Assembly: GCA_937877545.1 (NCBI GenBank)
Contig: CALFJE010000063.1
Location: forward strand, 1-64,000
Direction of reading: 5' to 3'
Source of the DNA: an uncultured Selenomonadales bacterium
GTDB lineage: Bacteria > Bacillota > Negativicutes > Selenomonadales > Selenomonadaceae
DNA length: 64,000 nucleotides
In this document: piece after piece, positions 24,662 through 32,869 of the stretch
Position numbering within the stretch: the first letter of the stretch is position 1
Layout: each line of letters opens with the position of its first letter
Position numbers and translations under genes: made by a program
The notes under the pieces: model-generated
What the model was told of the DNA's origin: nothing
The model's database searches: none
The model's input: the letters and a program-made list of their open reading frames with translations, nothing else

Positions 24662-25226
24662 TATAAAAACTCCTTTCAGGCGTCAATACGCCGTTGATTC
24701 TAAAATCGTGCGGCTCAAGCGGCAAGCTCTCCAAAAGCTGGAAGTCGTAAGCCAAAGCGATTTTCCGAGCGTTGACGGCTTGCGGCAGGAATCTGTCATA
24801 AAAGCCGCCGCCCAAGCCCAATCGCCCGCCGCTTACGTCGAACGCCAAACCGGGGACAATCACGCAATCAATCTGCGCGGGTTCAACGAATTGGCGGAGC
24901 TCGCGCTTGACGGTTTGGATACCGAACGCCCCCATTTCCAAGGCGTCAAAGCTCGGTACCGCGACGGCTCGCATTAGCCCCTTGCCGACAATCAGCGGTA
25001 TCGCCAAAACTTTTCCCGCGTTGAAGCATGCCGCAAATAATTCGTTCAGCTGAAGTTCGTCGGGCGTCGACGCATAAGCCATTAAAACTTTCGCCTCGCG
25101 GTAAAACTCCGTCGCCGTGAACTTTTCCGTCAGCGCGTGACCGATTCGGTCGCGTTCGTCGAAAGGGAGTGCCGCCCGCTTTGCCAAGAATTCCCGCCGC
25201 AAGACGGCTTTACGCGCTTTGAGCAT
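24648..25226 (-). CDS. 5-formyltetrahydrofolate cyclo-ligase
   Basis: A 192-residue enzyme that converts 5-formyl-THF to 5,10-methenyl-THF using ATP, returning a stored folate to one-carbon metabolism. The ATP-binding N-terminus (KAVLRREFLAKRAAL) and the folate/phosphate loop GGRLGLGGGFYDRFL are present. The ATG at 25226 is set by GGAGG six bases upstream and by the normal family length; the gene overlaps the yajC end by 17 bases. It sits between yajC and the VanX-type gene in the operon. Confidence 0.93.
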   Translation of the reverse strand: MLKARKAVLRREFLAKRAALPFDERDRIGHALTEKFTATEFYREAKVLMAYASTPDELQLNELFAACFNAGKVLAIPLIVGKGLMRAVAVPSFDALEMGAFGIQTVKRELRQFVEPAQIDCVIVPGLAFDVSGGRLGLGGGFYDRFLPQAVNARKIALAYDFQLLESLPLEPHDFRINGVLTPERSFYNEVH

Positions 25227-25503
25227 CTTTCGCCTCCGCCAAGCCGTTAATAGAACCGCGAGCCATCTCAATTTCGACGTGGTCGGCAATCTGCAGACGA
25301 ACAATCTCGTCGTCCAGCGCGACTATCGTGCCGTAAATGCCGCCGATTGTTATAACGCGGCTCCCGACCTTCAAGCTGTTAAGCATCTCGTCGCGCTCCT
25401 GCCGCGCCTTTTTTTGCGGGCGATACAGCAGGAAGTAGAATATCAATAGCATTAAGATTATCGGCGCGAAATTCGCTACCGCCGCCGCCGTTTCGTTTTC
25501 CAT
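25210..25503 (-). CDS. yajC: preprotein translocase subunit YajC
   Basis: A 97-residue inner-membrane protein of the SecDF-YajC complex that assists Sec export. One N-terminal transmembrane helix (FAPIILMLLIFYFLLYRPQ) is followed by the conserved KKARQERDEMLNSLKVGSRV and VITIGGIYGTIV. ATG at 25503 directly abuts the tgt stop (TGAATG), so translation is coupled. The tgt-yajC order is widespread in bacteria. Confidence 0.96.
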   Translation of the reverse strand: MENETAAAVANFAPIILMLLIFYFLLYRPQKKARQERDEMLNSLKVGSRVITIGGIYGTIVALDDEIVRLQIADHVEIEMARGSINGLAEAKDAQSA

Positions 25504-26643
25504 TCAGGATTTTGCCTCCTCGTAATTGTTAAAGAAACTCTCTCGGAATTCGGCGAATCTGTCGGAAAGAATCGCCTCGCGCATGTTCGTCATAAATCGT
25601 TGCAGGTAGCGCAGATTGTGCAACGCCAACAGCCGCAAGCCGAAAATTTCATCGGCGCGGATAAGGTGACGGATATAAGCCCGCGTGAACTTGTTGCGGC
25701 AGGAATAGCAGTCGCAATACGGCTCCAAAGGCGCAAAGTCCTCCGTGAATTCGGCATTCTTCATGACAAGCCGCCCGCGAGCCGAAGTCTGCGGCGATAC
25801 CATAGCCATGCCGTTACGGGCAACGCGGGTCGGGAAGACGCAATCGAACATGTCGACGCCGCGCAGGACGCCCTCAATCAAATGGTCGGGCGTGCCGACG
25901 CCCATAAGGTATCGCGCCTTATTTTCGGGCAAATGGCGCGTGGAAATTTCCAGCATACGATACATAAGCTCACGGGGTTCGCCGACACTCAAGCCGCCAA
26001 CAGCACAGCCCGCAAAGTTCATGCCGCCGATAACTTTGGAGCTTTCCTCGCGCAAATCCTCATACATGCCGCCCTGCACTATGCCGAAGACGCCCTGCTT
26101 GGGATTGGTCGCCGCATTGAGACTGCGCTCAGCCCAACGGTGCGTGCGTTCGGTCGAGGCTTTGGCGTAGTCGTAATCGGCGGGGTAGGGAATGCATTCG
26201 TCGAACGCCATGGCAATATCGGAGCCGAGCGCGGCTTGCGTGGCAATGGAAATTTCGGGCGAAAGAAATTTCTCCGAGCCGTCAATGTGCGAACGGAACG
26301 TCACGCCGTCCTCGGTTATCTTGCGCATATCGCCCAGGCTGAACACTTGAAAGCCGCCGCTGTCCGTCAAAATGCCGTGTGTCCAATTCATAAATCGATG
26401 CAGTCCGCCCGCCTTTGCTATAAGCTCCGCTCCGGGGCGCAAAAATAAATGGTACGTGTTCGCCAAGATGACGCCCGCGCCCAAATTTTGTACCTCGTGC
26501 GGCGAAAGGGTCTTTACCGTCGCCTGCGTCCCGACCGGCATGAACAGCGGCGTTAAAAATTTCCCGTGCGGCGTGCGCAATATACCCGCCCGCGCTCCCG
26601 TCGCCGCGTCTTTATGTATCAGTTCAAACGTTACTGCCGACAT
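25504..26643 (-). CDS. tgt: queuine/preQ1 tRNA-ribosyltransferase
   Basis: Exchanges guanine 34 of GUN-anticodon tRNAs for preQ1. At 379 residues it has normal length. The nucleophile region ILTDSGGFQVFSL, GIVQGGMYEDLR, GGLSVGEP, the aspartate-bearing MFDCVFPTR and the zinc site CDCYSC...H are all present, so it is a normal tRNA enzyme and not a DpdA-like DNA form. ATG at 26643 lies 15 bases after the DUF6339 gene. In many bacteria tgt directly follows queA; here three other genes lie between. Confidence 0.97.
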   Translation of the reverse strand: MSAVTFELIHKDAATGARAGILRTPHGKFLTPLFMPVGTQATVKTLSPHEVQNLGAGVILANTYHLFLRPGAELIAKAGGLHRFMNWTHGILTDSGGFQVFSLGDMRKITEDGVTFRSHIDGSEKFLSPEISIATQAALGSDIAMAFDECIPYPADYDYAKASTERTHRWAERSLNAATNPKQGVFGIVQGGMYEDLREESSKVIGGMNFAGCAVGGLSVGEPRELMYRMLEISTRHLPENKARYLMGVGTPDHLIEGVLRGVDMFDCVFPTRVARNGMAMVSPQTSARGRLVMKNAEFTEDFAPLEPYCDCYSCRNKFTRAYIRHLIRADEIFGLRLLALHNLRYLQRFMTNMREAILSDRFAEFRESFFNNYEEAKS

Positions 26644-26658
26644 CAATTCAGCCTGCTC

Positions 26659-27438
26659 TCATCCTATCTCCGTTATCGTAAATTTTCCGTCCCTGTAAAT
26701 TTTTCCAACGTGTTCAATCATTATCGCCGCAATGTCCCTTTCGGTCAAGCAGTCCAAGACAATCACTCCGCCGCTTTGGTTGAGTTCAATCATCGCAGAA
26801 AGAATGTGCTCGTCCCTGTCAAGAGTTATCCCACGGTCTTTGAAATGCCGCAAAAATTTCACGAATCCGTTGCGAAGTTTTTCATTGCCGATAAACGAGC
26901 GCGTCGCTATGGAAAAAATTTTTCTGTAAAAATCTTTCGCGCCCAAAGCGTCCAAAGCCTCATTCGGAAAGACGCGCCCCGCCCACCAATATTTTGACAG
27001 CGTGTTGGTTAAAAGTTCAACTCGTGCCTCGCCATTGAAAAAGAATCTGTTCTGAATTCTCTTAATGGTCTTGTCTTTGTCGATGCCGCGCAGATTGTCG
27101 AGTTTGTCGTAACCCCAACGTCGTCGCACATAATCATAAAACGCGCCGTGACAAAAGCCCGCCCAAAATCGTTCGTCGGCGGCTTGACGCGGCGTCAGGA
27201 AGTGCAGGTGCCGATAAAGTATCTTGCTGTTGCGGAGGTCGACCTCGCCTATATCTAAACCCTCATCGAGCGGCGCAAGTTCAAAGTCGGGCACGTCACG
27301 GAACTTCACGAAGGGATTTTCGCCGCAAACCTCGTTGACCCACGAATTGTCGCGTTCCGTCAAATATTTGCCGAACGTCTTATCCAAGCTGCTTTTGAGC
27401 GTGTCGAGCGCGTTGACCTTCAAATAACAAAGCTCCAT
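26659..27438 (-). CDS. DUF6339-type protein (third gene of GHKL cassette)
   Basis: A 259-residue soluble protein that I match by pattern to DUF6339, a family of unknown function: N-terminal YLKVNALDTLKSSLDK, DNSWVNEVCGENPF, and the central signature LTPRQAADERFWAGFCH followed by FYDYVRRRWGY. No catalytic motif is recognised. ATG at 27438 overlaps the stop of the second cassette gene (TAATG), with GGAGG upstream, so the two are translated together. Relatives as I recall them are found in variable genome regions beside ATPase genes, which suggests a conflict or defence role. That is inference. Confidence 0.65.
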   Translation of the reverse strand: MELCYLKVNALDTLKSSLDKTFGKYLTERDNSWVNEVCGENPFVKFRDVPDFELAPLDEGLDIGEVDLRNSKILYRHLHFLTPRQAADERFWAGFCHGAFYDYVRRRWGYDKLDNLRGIDKDKTIKRIQNRFFFNGEARVELLTNTLSKYWWAGRVFPNEALDALGAKDFYRKIFSIATRSFIGNEKLRNGFVKFLRHFKDRGITLDRDEHILSAMIELNQSGGVIVLDCLTERDIAAIMIEHVGKIYRDGKFTITEIG

Positions 27439-28304
27439 TACGAATCCTCCGCAGTGTCGTCGAACGTGACCGCGATACTTCCCAAGGCTTTACTCAACGG
27501 CAAGCCCATAACCATTTGCGCCAACGTGAGCGAATCTTCTTCGGCGAGCAGTTTCTTAAAATCCGCCTTTTGCCGTTTGTAAGCCGCCGTCAACGCCGAA
27601 AACCACGCGTCCGATTCGTGCTCCTGCGCGTCTTGCTTGAGTTCCTCGAAAATCGATACCAATGCGGGCAAAATTATCAGCGCGTTCAAAATCGGTTGCA
27701 ACGTCGGATTTTCGCAATAGCGTCGATAGAGCGCGTAGTCCTTCGCGTTCAAGGCGATTTTAATTTTCTGCGGCGTCAAGTTGAGTTCAAACGGCGCGTC
27801 GTCGTCAAGCTTCCTGTACACGCTGAAAATCGAGCCGACGTTTTTAAAAAGATTAGGGTCTTCGGCAAGCGGCAACGGCTCAAAATTTTTATAGGCGAGA
27901 ATACTGCCGCGTTGAAGGTCGAAGCTCAAGCCGTCGAAATCGTCGTTCCAATCGTCGCAAGAAAAATTTTTCACATCGCGGCGCAAGACTATAAAGGCTA
28001 CGCGATAAAGCTTGTCCTTCACGAAGCTCGACGGAATTTTGCAGGAGAAATTCCCGACGACGTGAGTAAAAATTTCGCGGTAAATGGTCGTGGGGCATTC
28101 GACGTGGAAAAGATATTCTGCGTCGCCGGTTGCGATTAGCCGATTTATTTCCGCGCAGTCCGTCGACAAGTCAACATCGAAAACCAAATTGTTCGCGGCG
28201 TCGGTGGAATTTTCTACCTTGGCGGCGAACTTGCACGTCTTGTAATCGTCGCGTCCTTCGGCAAGCACGGGGTATGTGAACAGTCGGCTGTCTTTAATTT
28301 TCAT
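27438..28304 (-). CDS. unknown protein, second gene of GHKL cassette
   Basis: A 288-residue protein with no family I can name with certainty. The N-terminal half looks like a beta-rich domain (FTYPVLAEGRDDYKTC, EYLFHVECPTTIYREIF, SILAYKNFEPLPLAED); the C-terminal half is mostly helical (PILNALIILPALVSIFEEL, then a charged helix). No signal peptide or membrane anchor is seen. I place the start at the ATG at 28304, which overlaps the ATPase stop by 11 bases; a longer frame to 28349 lacks a ribosome site. Tight coupling to both neighbours suggests the three products form one complex. Confidence 0.7.
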   Translation of the reverse strand: MKIKDSRLFTYPVLAEGRDDYKTCKFAAKVENSTDAANNLVFDVDLSTDCAEINRLIATGDAEYLFHVECPTTIYREIFTHVVGNFSCKIPSSFVKDKLYRVAFIVLRRDVKNFSCDDWNDDFDGLSFDLQRGSILAYKNFEPLPLAEDPNLFKNVGSIFSVYRKLDDDAPFELNLTPQKIKIALNAKDYALYRRYCENPTLQPILNALIILPALVSIFEELKQDAQEHESDAWFSALTAAYKRQKADFKKLLAEEDSLTLAQMVMGLPLSKALGSIAVTFDDTAEDS

Positions 28305-29967
28305 GGACGGCAACCCCCAGCGCGTAATTTTTGGCGTCCTGCAGTTCAAAGTTTATCCTCACGTCGACTTTTCCGCGCAGGTTCCGAAAGGCAATTCCAT
28401 CGCCGACCGTTTGAATTTGGATATTTTCACTGAAGGAAGCAACTCGCGTGATGAAAAGTTTTTCGCCGGTGTTACTCTCGCCGACAGCCGAAATTTCAAT
28501 CCGCCCGCGTTGAATGTTTTGCGGAACTTTGAGAATCAGCCGATAACTTTTGTCGCCGACCTTTATCACGCGGACTTTATCGCAGGTTAAACTTTTGTTG
28601 ACCGTCGGAGGCTTTGGCTGTCTGAAAGGGCGTCTCGTTAAAAAATTTTTCTTTACCGGCTTCGTGTCAATAATTATCGGCGGGGTTGAGTCGCTGTCGT
28701 TGCTTGGAGTGATGATGCCCGTAACTTCAATCTCGTCCGAAATATTTTCCTCGCTGAGCTTTGAGATTGTCTCGCGTACCCAAGACTTCAGCTCCGGCAG
28801 ATACTGCTTTGCAAGCTTGGGATACGTCGGGTGACGCGTCGGCTCCCAGTTAGTATGGTCGGGCGTCTCCATTTGACGGAAAAAGGCGTTGAGGTCGCGC
28901 CCTTCAAGCTCAAGAATCGCCGTAAAATTCAACATTCGCGGGAAGCGGTCGAGTTCAAAAAGTTTCATGCCGCTTTTGCGCACGATTAACACGCGTCGAT
29001 TGAGCTTAGCCGTTGAATCGGTAAGGACGCCGAGCTTAAGCTTGCCCATGCCGTGAAAGTCAGTTTCAAACTTTTTAACTGTGGCGTCGCCCGTCAAAAT
29101 TTTGTAGTAATTGGCGGCGTTCTCCTCGACGAACTCACCGAGATTATCTTTGCCAATCGCCTGCCCCTGCACTTTGACGCGCAACTTGTCACGGTGAATG
29201 GCGACCAAGAAATTTTCAATCAGCTCTTCGGTAAGTTCCTTTATCCAAGTGTCGTCGCCGTTGAAGCCGTAAATAAAAACGTCGGTGCCGCGTTTTATTC
29301 GCCGATAAATTTTATCGAGCGCAGATATACTTTTGACGGGCATATTCCCATAAGTTTCGCCAAAGTACCCCGTGTCTGTCGCGATATTATAAGTGTCGAG
29401 GTCGAAGGACACCAGCTTAGCCACACCCTGCGCGGCGCGTTCGCCGTTGGTGTTGAACGTGCGATAAAAAATCATGCGAAGGAACGAATTCGCAAAGGGC
29501 GCGTTCTTTCCTATGCCGAAGTTGCCCGCCTTGTCGTCGGATTTAATTGCGCCGCCGTTGATTTTCGTCAACGTGTTCCAACCCGTCATGGCGCGGGCAT
29601 TAAACGGTTCGGCAAGCCCCGTCGTGTTGAAGTCGCTGATTCGCAGGACGGAAGAGGAGCCTTTCAGCTTAGAAATTGCTTGTCTAATGAAAGCCTCGGT
29701 CTTTTCGGATTTTTTAATCCAGAAAGCAAGGCAAGCATCCAAAATCTTCCTGAAGTCTTGAGCGTCGGGAATATCTTTCGGGGCAATGTCACAACGTTGG
29801 AATTCGACGGTCACGGCGGAGTTTTCATCAATCGCCGCGTCCAAAGAGTTTTGGCAAATCTCGCGTGCCAACGAGGGAATTTCTTTGCCCCTGAAAATTT
29901 CGACGCCCGAATCCGCCACGCCGTTAATCGCGCCGCCGCCGTTTGAAGGGAAGTTCCAGCCAATCAT
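28294..29967 (-). CDS. GHKL (MORC/Hsp90-like) ATPase, first gene of three-gene cassette
   Basis: A 557-residue protein with a Bergerat ATP-binding fold: LAREICQNSLDAAID (N box, about residues 36-50), VLRISDFNTTGL (G1) and GNFGIGKNAPFANS (G2), then GTDVFIYGFNGD. A second S5-like region, a Pro/Ser/Lys-rich linker (about 420-455) and a C-terminal beta-sandwich-like domain follow. No histidine-kinase phosphoacceptor or response regulator is present, so it belongs with MORC, MutL or Hsp90-type ATPases, which clamp or remodel DNA or protein. ATG at 29967 is 2 bases after the queA stop with GGGAG upstream. Similar ATPases occur in restriction-like conflict systems. Confidence 0.8.
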   Translation of the reverse strand: MIGWNFPSNGGGAINGVADSGVEIFRGKEIPSLAREICQNSLDAAIDENSAVTVEFQRCDIAPKDIPDAQDFRKILDACLAFWIKKSEKTEAFIRQAISKLKGSSSVLRISDFNTTGLAEPFNARAMTGWNTLTKINGGAIKSDDKAGNFGIGKNAPFANSFLRMIFYRTFNTNGERAAQGVAKLVSFDLDTYNIATDTGYFGETYGNMPVKSISALDKIYRRIKRGTDVFIYGFNGDDTWIKELTEELIENFLVAIHRDKLRVKVQGQAIGKDNLGEFVEENAANYYKILTGDATVKKFETDFHGMGKLKLGVLTDSTAKLNRRVLIVRKSGMKLFELDRFPRMLNFTAILELEGRDLNAFFRQMETPDHTNWEPTRHPTYPKLAKQYLPELKSWVRETISKLSEENISDEIEVTGIITPSNDSDSTPPIIIDTKPVKKNFLTRRPFRQPKPPTVNKSLTCDKVRVIKVGDKSYRLILKVPQNIQRGRIEISAVGESNTGEKLFITRVASFSENIQIQTVGDGIAFRNLRGKVDVRINFELQDAKNYALGVAVHEN

Positions 29968-29969
29968 AA

Positions 29970-31001
29970 TCAATGCTCCCTGCGCGTGATAAACATTGCG
30001 TCGCCGAAGGAAAAAAATCTGTACCGCTCGGCGACCGCCTCGGCGTAGGCTTGCAAGATAAATTCACGTCCCGCGAACGCGCTAACCAGCATTAACAGCG
30101 TTGACTTGGGCAGGTGGAAGTTGGTTATCAGCGCGTCGACGATTTTAAATTCGTAGCCGGGATAAATGAAAATTTTCGTCGAGCTTGAGCCGACCGCCAC
30201 GGAGCTTTTATCCAAAGCCGCCGCCTCCAACGTTCGGATTGAAGTCGTGCCAACCGCGATAACCCGCCCGCCGCGCAGTTTCGTTTCGCGTATCAAGTCC
30301 GCCGTCGCTTGCGGTATCGAAAAATATTCCTCGTGCATTTCGTGTTGCTCAATCGTCTCGACTTGCACGGGGCGGAAAGTTCCCAATCCTACATGCAACG
30401 TCACAAAGCCCAAGTTGACGCCGAACGCCGCAAGGTCGCGCATTTGCTCCGCCGTGAAGTGCAAGCCTGCCGTCGGAGCCGCCGCCGAGCCTCGTTCGCG
30501 ATTGTAGACCGTCTGGTAGCGTTCGGAGTCGTCAAGCTTTTCGTGAATGTAGGGCGGCAACGGCGTTTCACCCAGTCTGTCCAGAACCTCCTCGAATACG
30601 CCGCTGAATTCAAATTGCACGACGCGCCCGCCAAAATCCGTGCGCCCGACGACCTTACAGCTAAGCTCGTCGCCGAAAGCAATTTCTGTTCCTTCCGCGA
30701 TTTTCCTGCCGGGCTTGACCAAAGTTTCCCACGTCACGGCGTCGAGGCGTCGGAGCAAAAAAATTTCGACGCGTGCGCCCGTCGATTTGCGTCCGAGGAG
30801 CCGCGCCGGTATTACCCGCGTGTCGTTGAATATCAGCGTGTCGCCCGCCCGCAAGAATTTCCGCAGGTCGAAAAAATGTTCGTTAGTTATCGTTCGCCGC
30901 GCAGGGTCGAGCACCATAAGCCGCGACGCGTTCCTAGGCTCCAGCGGGCGTTGCGCGATTAATTCTTCCGGCAAATTATAATCAAAGTCACTTAGCCGCA
31001 T
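29970..31001 (-). CDS. queA: S-adenosylmethionine:tRNA ribosyltransferase-isomerase
   Basis: Transfers the ribosyl part of SAM to preQ1-tRNA to make epoxyqueuosine. At 343 residues with the expected MRLSDFDYNLPEELIAQRP start, DTLIFNDTRVIPARLLG, APTAGLHFT and LITNFHLPKSTLLMLVSAFAG. The ATG at 31001 is chosen by this conserved N-terminus and a GGAAGG-rich site; it overlaps the upstream gene by 14 bases. Its usual partner tgt is 3.3 kb downstream, beyond the GHKL cassette, in the same transcription direction. Confidence 0.97.
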   Translation of the reverse strand: MRLSDFDYNLPEELIAQRPLEPRNASRLMVLDPARRTITNEHFFDLRKFLRAGDTLIFNDTRVIPARLLGRKSTGARVEIFLLRRLDAVTWETLVKPGRKIAEGTEIAFGDELSCKVVGRTDFGGRVVQFEFSGVFEEVLDRLGETPLPPYIHEKLDDSERYQTVYNRERGSAAAPTAGLHFTAEQMRDLAAFGVNLGFVTLHVGLGTFRPVQVETIEQHEMHEEYFSIPQATADLIRETKLRGGRVIAVGTTSIRTLEAAALDKSSVAVGSSSTKIFIYPGYEFKIVDALITNFHLPKSTLLMLVSAFAGREFILQAYAEAVAERYRFFSFGDAMFITRREH

Positions 31002-31791
31002 CAGCCTTCCGCCCCAAATATTTAATCTCCAAACGTTCAAGCGTGCCGTTCATGCGCAATTCCGCCAAAACAAAGTTCACGTAGTTTAAAAGCTCCTGGT
31101 CGCCCTTCGCCATTAAAATTCCGCAAGAGTGGAGCGTCCCCTCGAACGGTTTGGTGACCAGCGGCGCGGCAAGTCTCGGCTCGCGCTTAACCCAGCTCAC
31201 CGCCTCGACAGTCTCCGTTATCATGATGTCAGCCTTGCCGTCGGCGATTTGAATCGGGATGTCGGCGTTCTCCTCGTGGACAATCAACGTCGCCTTGGTC
31301 AGATTGGCGCGGGCAAATTTCTCGTTGGTGCCGCCGGGGTTAATCATGACGCGAACGCTCGGCTTGTTTATGTCGGCAAGCGTCTTGAACTTTTTGGCGT
31401 CGGATTTGCGACAGAGAATCGTCTTGCCGAAAAGTCCCTCGCCGTAAGCGTCGCTCATCGCCATAGACTTAGCCCGCGCATAATTCCTTGATATGCCGCA
31501 AAGCGCAATGTCGAACTTGTCGGCTTGCATGTCGGCGGCAAGGGTCGGCCACGTGGTCGGAACGTATTCAATCGCCACGCCCAAACTCGCCGCGATAATC
31601 TTTGACAACTCGGCGTCAATGCCCTCGTATTCGCCCGTGTCGGGATTTAGGTAGGACATCGGAATATAATCGCCCGTCGTGCCGATTCGGATTGTGCCTC
31701 GCGCCGCAATCTCCTCCAAATGCCCCGCCTCCACGCGCACGAACGGCAGGAGCAATATCGCCGCGACAATCATTAAGCAAAGTCTTTTCAT
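30988..31791 (-). CDS. exported PheC-like cyclohexadienyl dehydratase / solute-binding protein
   Basis: A 267-residue periplasmic protein with signal peptide (LMIVAAILLLPFVRVEAG) and the type II solute-binding fold. It resembles periplasmic cyclohexadienyl dehydratase (PheC): GTTGDYIPMSYLNPD, EYVPTTWPTLAADM, FDIALCGISRN, and NPGGTNEKFARANLTKA followed by IQIADGKADIMIT. In PheC the Glu of the GGTNEKF segment is reported as catalytic, and it is kept here. It may make phenylpyruvate from prephenate outside the membrane, or bind an amino acid; no ABC permease lies nearby, which favours the enzyme. ATG at 31791, 10 bases after the SpoIID-type stop. Confidence 0.75.
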   Translation of the reverse strand: MKRLCLMIVAAILLLPFVRVEAGHLEEIAARGTIRIGTTGDYIPMSYLNPDTGEYEGIDAELSKIIAASLGVAIEYVPTTWPTLAADMQADKFDIALCGISRNYARAKSMAMSDAYGEGLFGKTILCRKSDAKKFKTLADINKPSVRVMINPGGTNEKFARANLTKATLIVHEENADIPIQIADGKADIMITETVEAVSWVKREPRLAAPLVTKPFEGTLHSCGILMAKGDQELLNYVNFVLAELRMNGTLERLEIKYLGRKADAAK

Positions 31792-31801
31792 GATGAACCT
31801 C

Positions 31802-32866
31802 CTAATAAAGTTTTTTAAGATTGGTGCCCTTGTAGTAGTGCGCCAAAATCTTGTCGTAGGTGCGGGCGTCCTCGGCGTAAGTCCTCGCGCCGCGCTGACT
31901 CATGCCCACGCCGTGACCGCTGCCAAAGCCCGTGAATATCAGCTTGTCGCCGTCAACTTTAACGTTGCAAAGCGTGCTCGGCAAATTGAATTTTGCACGC
32001 AACTCCTTGCCCGTCAACGTCAACGTCTTTTTATCGCCGACAATCTGCGCGGTCGCCACGCGTCCCGAAGGCGTCTTGCCGCTAATCTTAGCCGATTTAA
32101 GCTTGCCGATGTCCAAATCCTTTGCGTCAACCTTAATCGTCCAGGGCGTGCCCGCCGCGAAATTCTCCTTAACCGAAACCAGATAGGGAACGGCGTCGCT
32201 CCAAATCTCCTCGGCTCCGGCAGTGATGCCGCCGCTGTCTTGGTGAAAGCTCGCGTTAATCAGCTTGTCCTTGAAGACCAAAACCTCGCCGCGTGTCTCT
32301 TCCACCGCCCACTCAACCGATTCAAAATCCGCCACGCCGTCATAAACTTGACAGTGGGTGGTCGCGCACAGGTCAAAGCCGTCCGCCTCGTGACGCTTGC
32401 GATTTTTCATGGCGAACGAACGCGCCGCTATCGTCTGCGCCTTGAGAGCCTCCAGCGGATACAACGCCGGCATTTCCTTTGGCACCACCCCGCGCAGATA
32501 TTCTTCGACGGGCACCAGGCTTATCACGTCGAGCTTGCCGTTGGTCTTGTTAATCCGCACGCCGCCGTAATATTCCTTGCCCTCAATCGTCGTGCGCAAA
32601 TCCTGCAACAAAACCGTTTCGGGGCGAATCTCCATGGCTCCGACCTTGAGCTTGTCGGCATTGACGGCGAATTTCTTATCGGCGGGAGCCTTGCCGAGCA
32701 CTTTGCCGGTTGCGGCGTCGGTGATTGTGCACGGCGCGGAAACTTTCAAGACGACGCGCTCAAAGCCGCTAAGGATACCGATTCGCAATTCGGGCGACCA
32801 CGTACCCGCCTCCGCGCCGCTCATTATCAAAAGTATCAGCGCGAACGTCAAACATTTTTTAAGCAT
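31802..32866 (-). CDS. SpoIID/LytB-domain wall protein
   Basis: A 354-residue exported protein: signal peptide (CLTFALILLIMSGAEAG), then a SpoIID/LytB domain with VPVEEYLRGVVPKEMPA, YPLEALKAQTIAARSFAM, a cysteine pair (LCATTHCQVYDG), SFHQDSGGITAGAEEIW and the C-terminal GFGSGHGVGMSQRGA. SpoIID is a lytic transglycosylase acting on glycans lacking peptide stems during endospore engulfment; relatives occur in non-sporulating Negativicutes, probably in wall remodelling. No other sporulation gene is in the window. ATG at 32866, 3 bases after the upstream stop. Confidence 0.93.
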   Translation of the reverse strand: MLKKCLTFALILLIMSGAEAGTWSPELRIGILSGFERVVLKVSAPCTITDAATGKVLGKAPADKKFAVNADKLKVGAMEIRPETVLLQDLRTTIEGKEYYGGVRINKTNGKLDVISLVPVEEYLRGVVPKEMPALYPLEALKAQTIAARSFAMKNRKRHEADGFDLCATTHCQVYDGVADFESVEWAVEETRGEVLVFKDKLINASFHQDSGGITAGAEEIWSDAVPYLVSVKENFAAGTPWTIKVDAKDLDIGKLKSAKISGKTPSGRVATAQIVGDKKTLTLTGKELRAKFNLPSTLCNVKVDGDKLIFTGFGSGHGVGMSQRGARTYAEDARTYDKILAHYYKGTNLKKLY

Positions 32867-32869
32867 AAA

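Noticed and set aside
25504..31001. A DNA 7-deazaguanine (Dpd-type) modification system, because queA and tgt flank an ATPase cassette
   Set aside because: Tgt and QueA have normal tRNA-enzyme motifs and length, and no DpdA, DpdB or preQ0-pathway paralogue is present.
31802..32866. Evidence for endospore formation
   Set aside because: A lone SpoIID/LytB-domain gene occurs in non-sporulating relatives, and no other sporulation gene is in the window.
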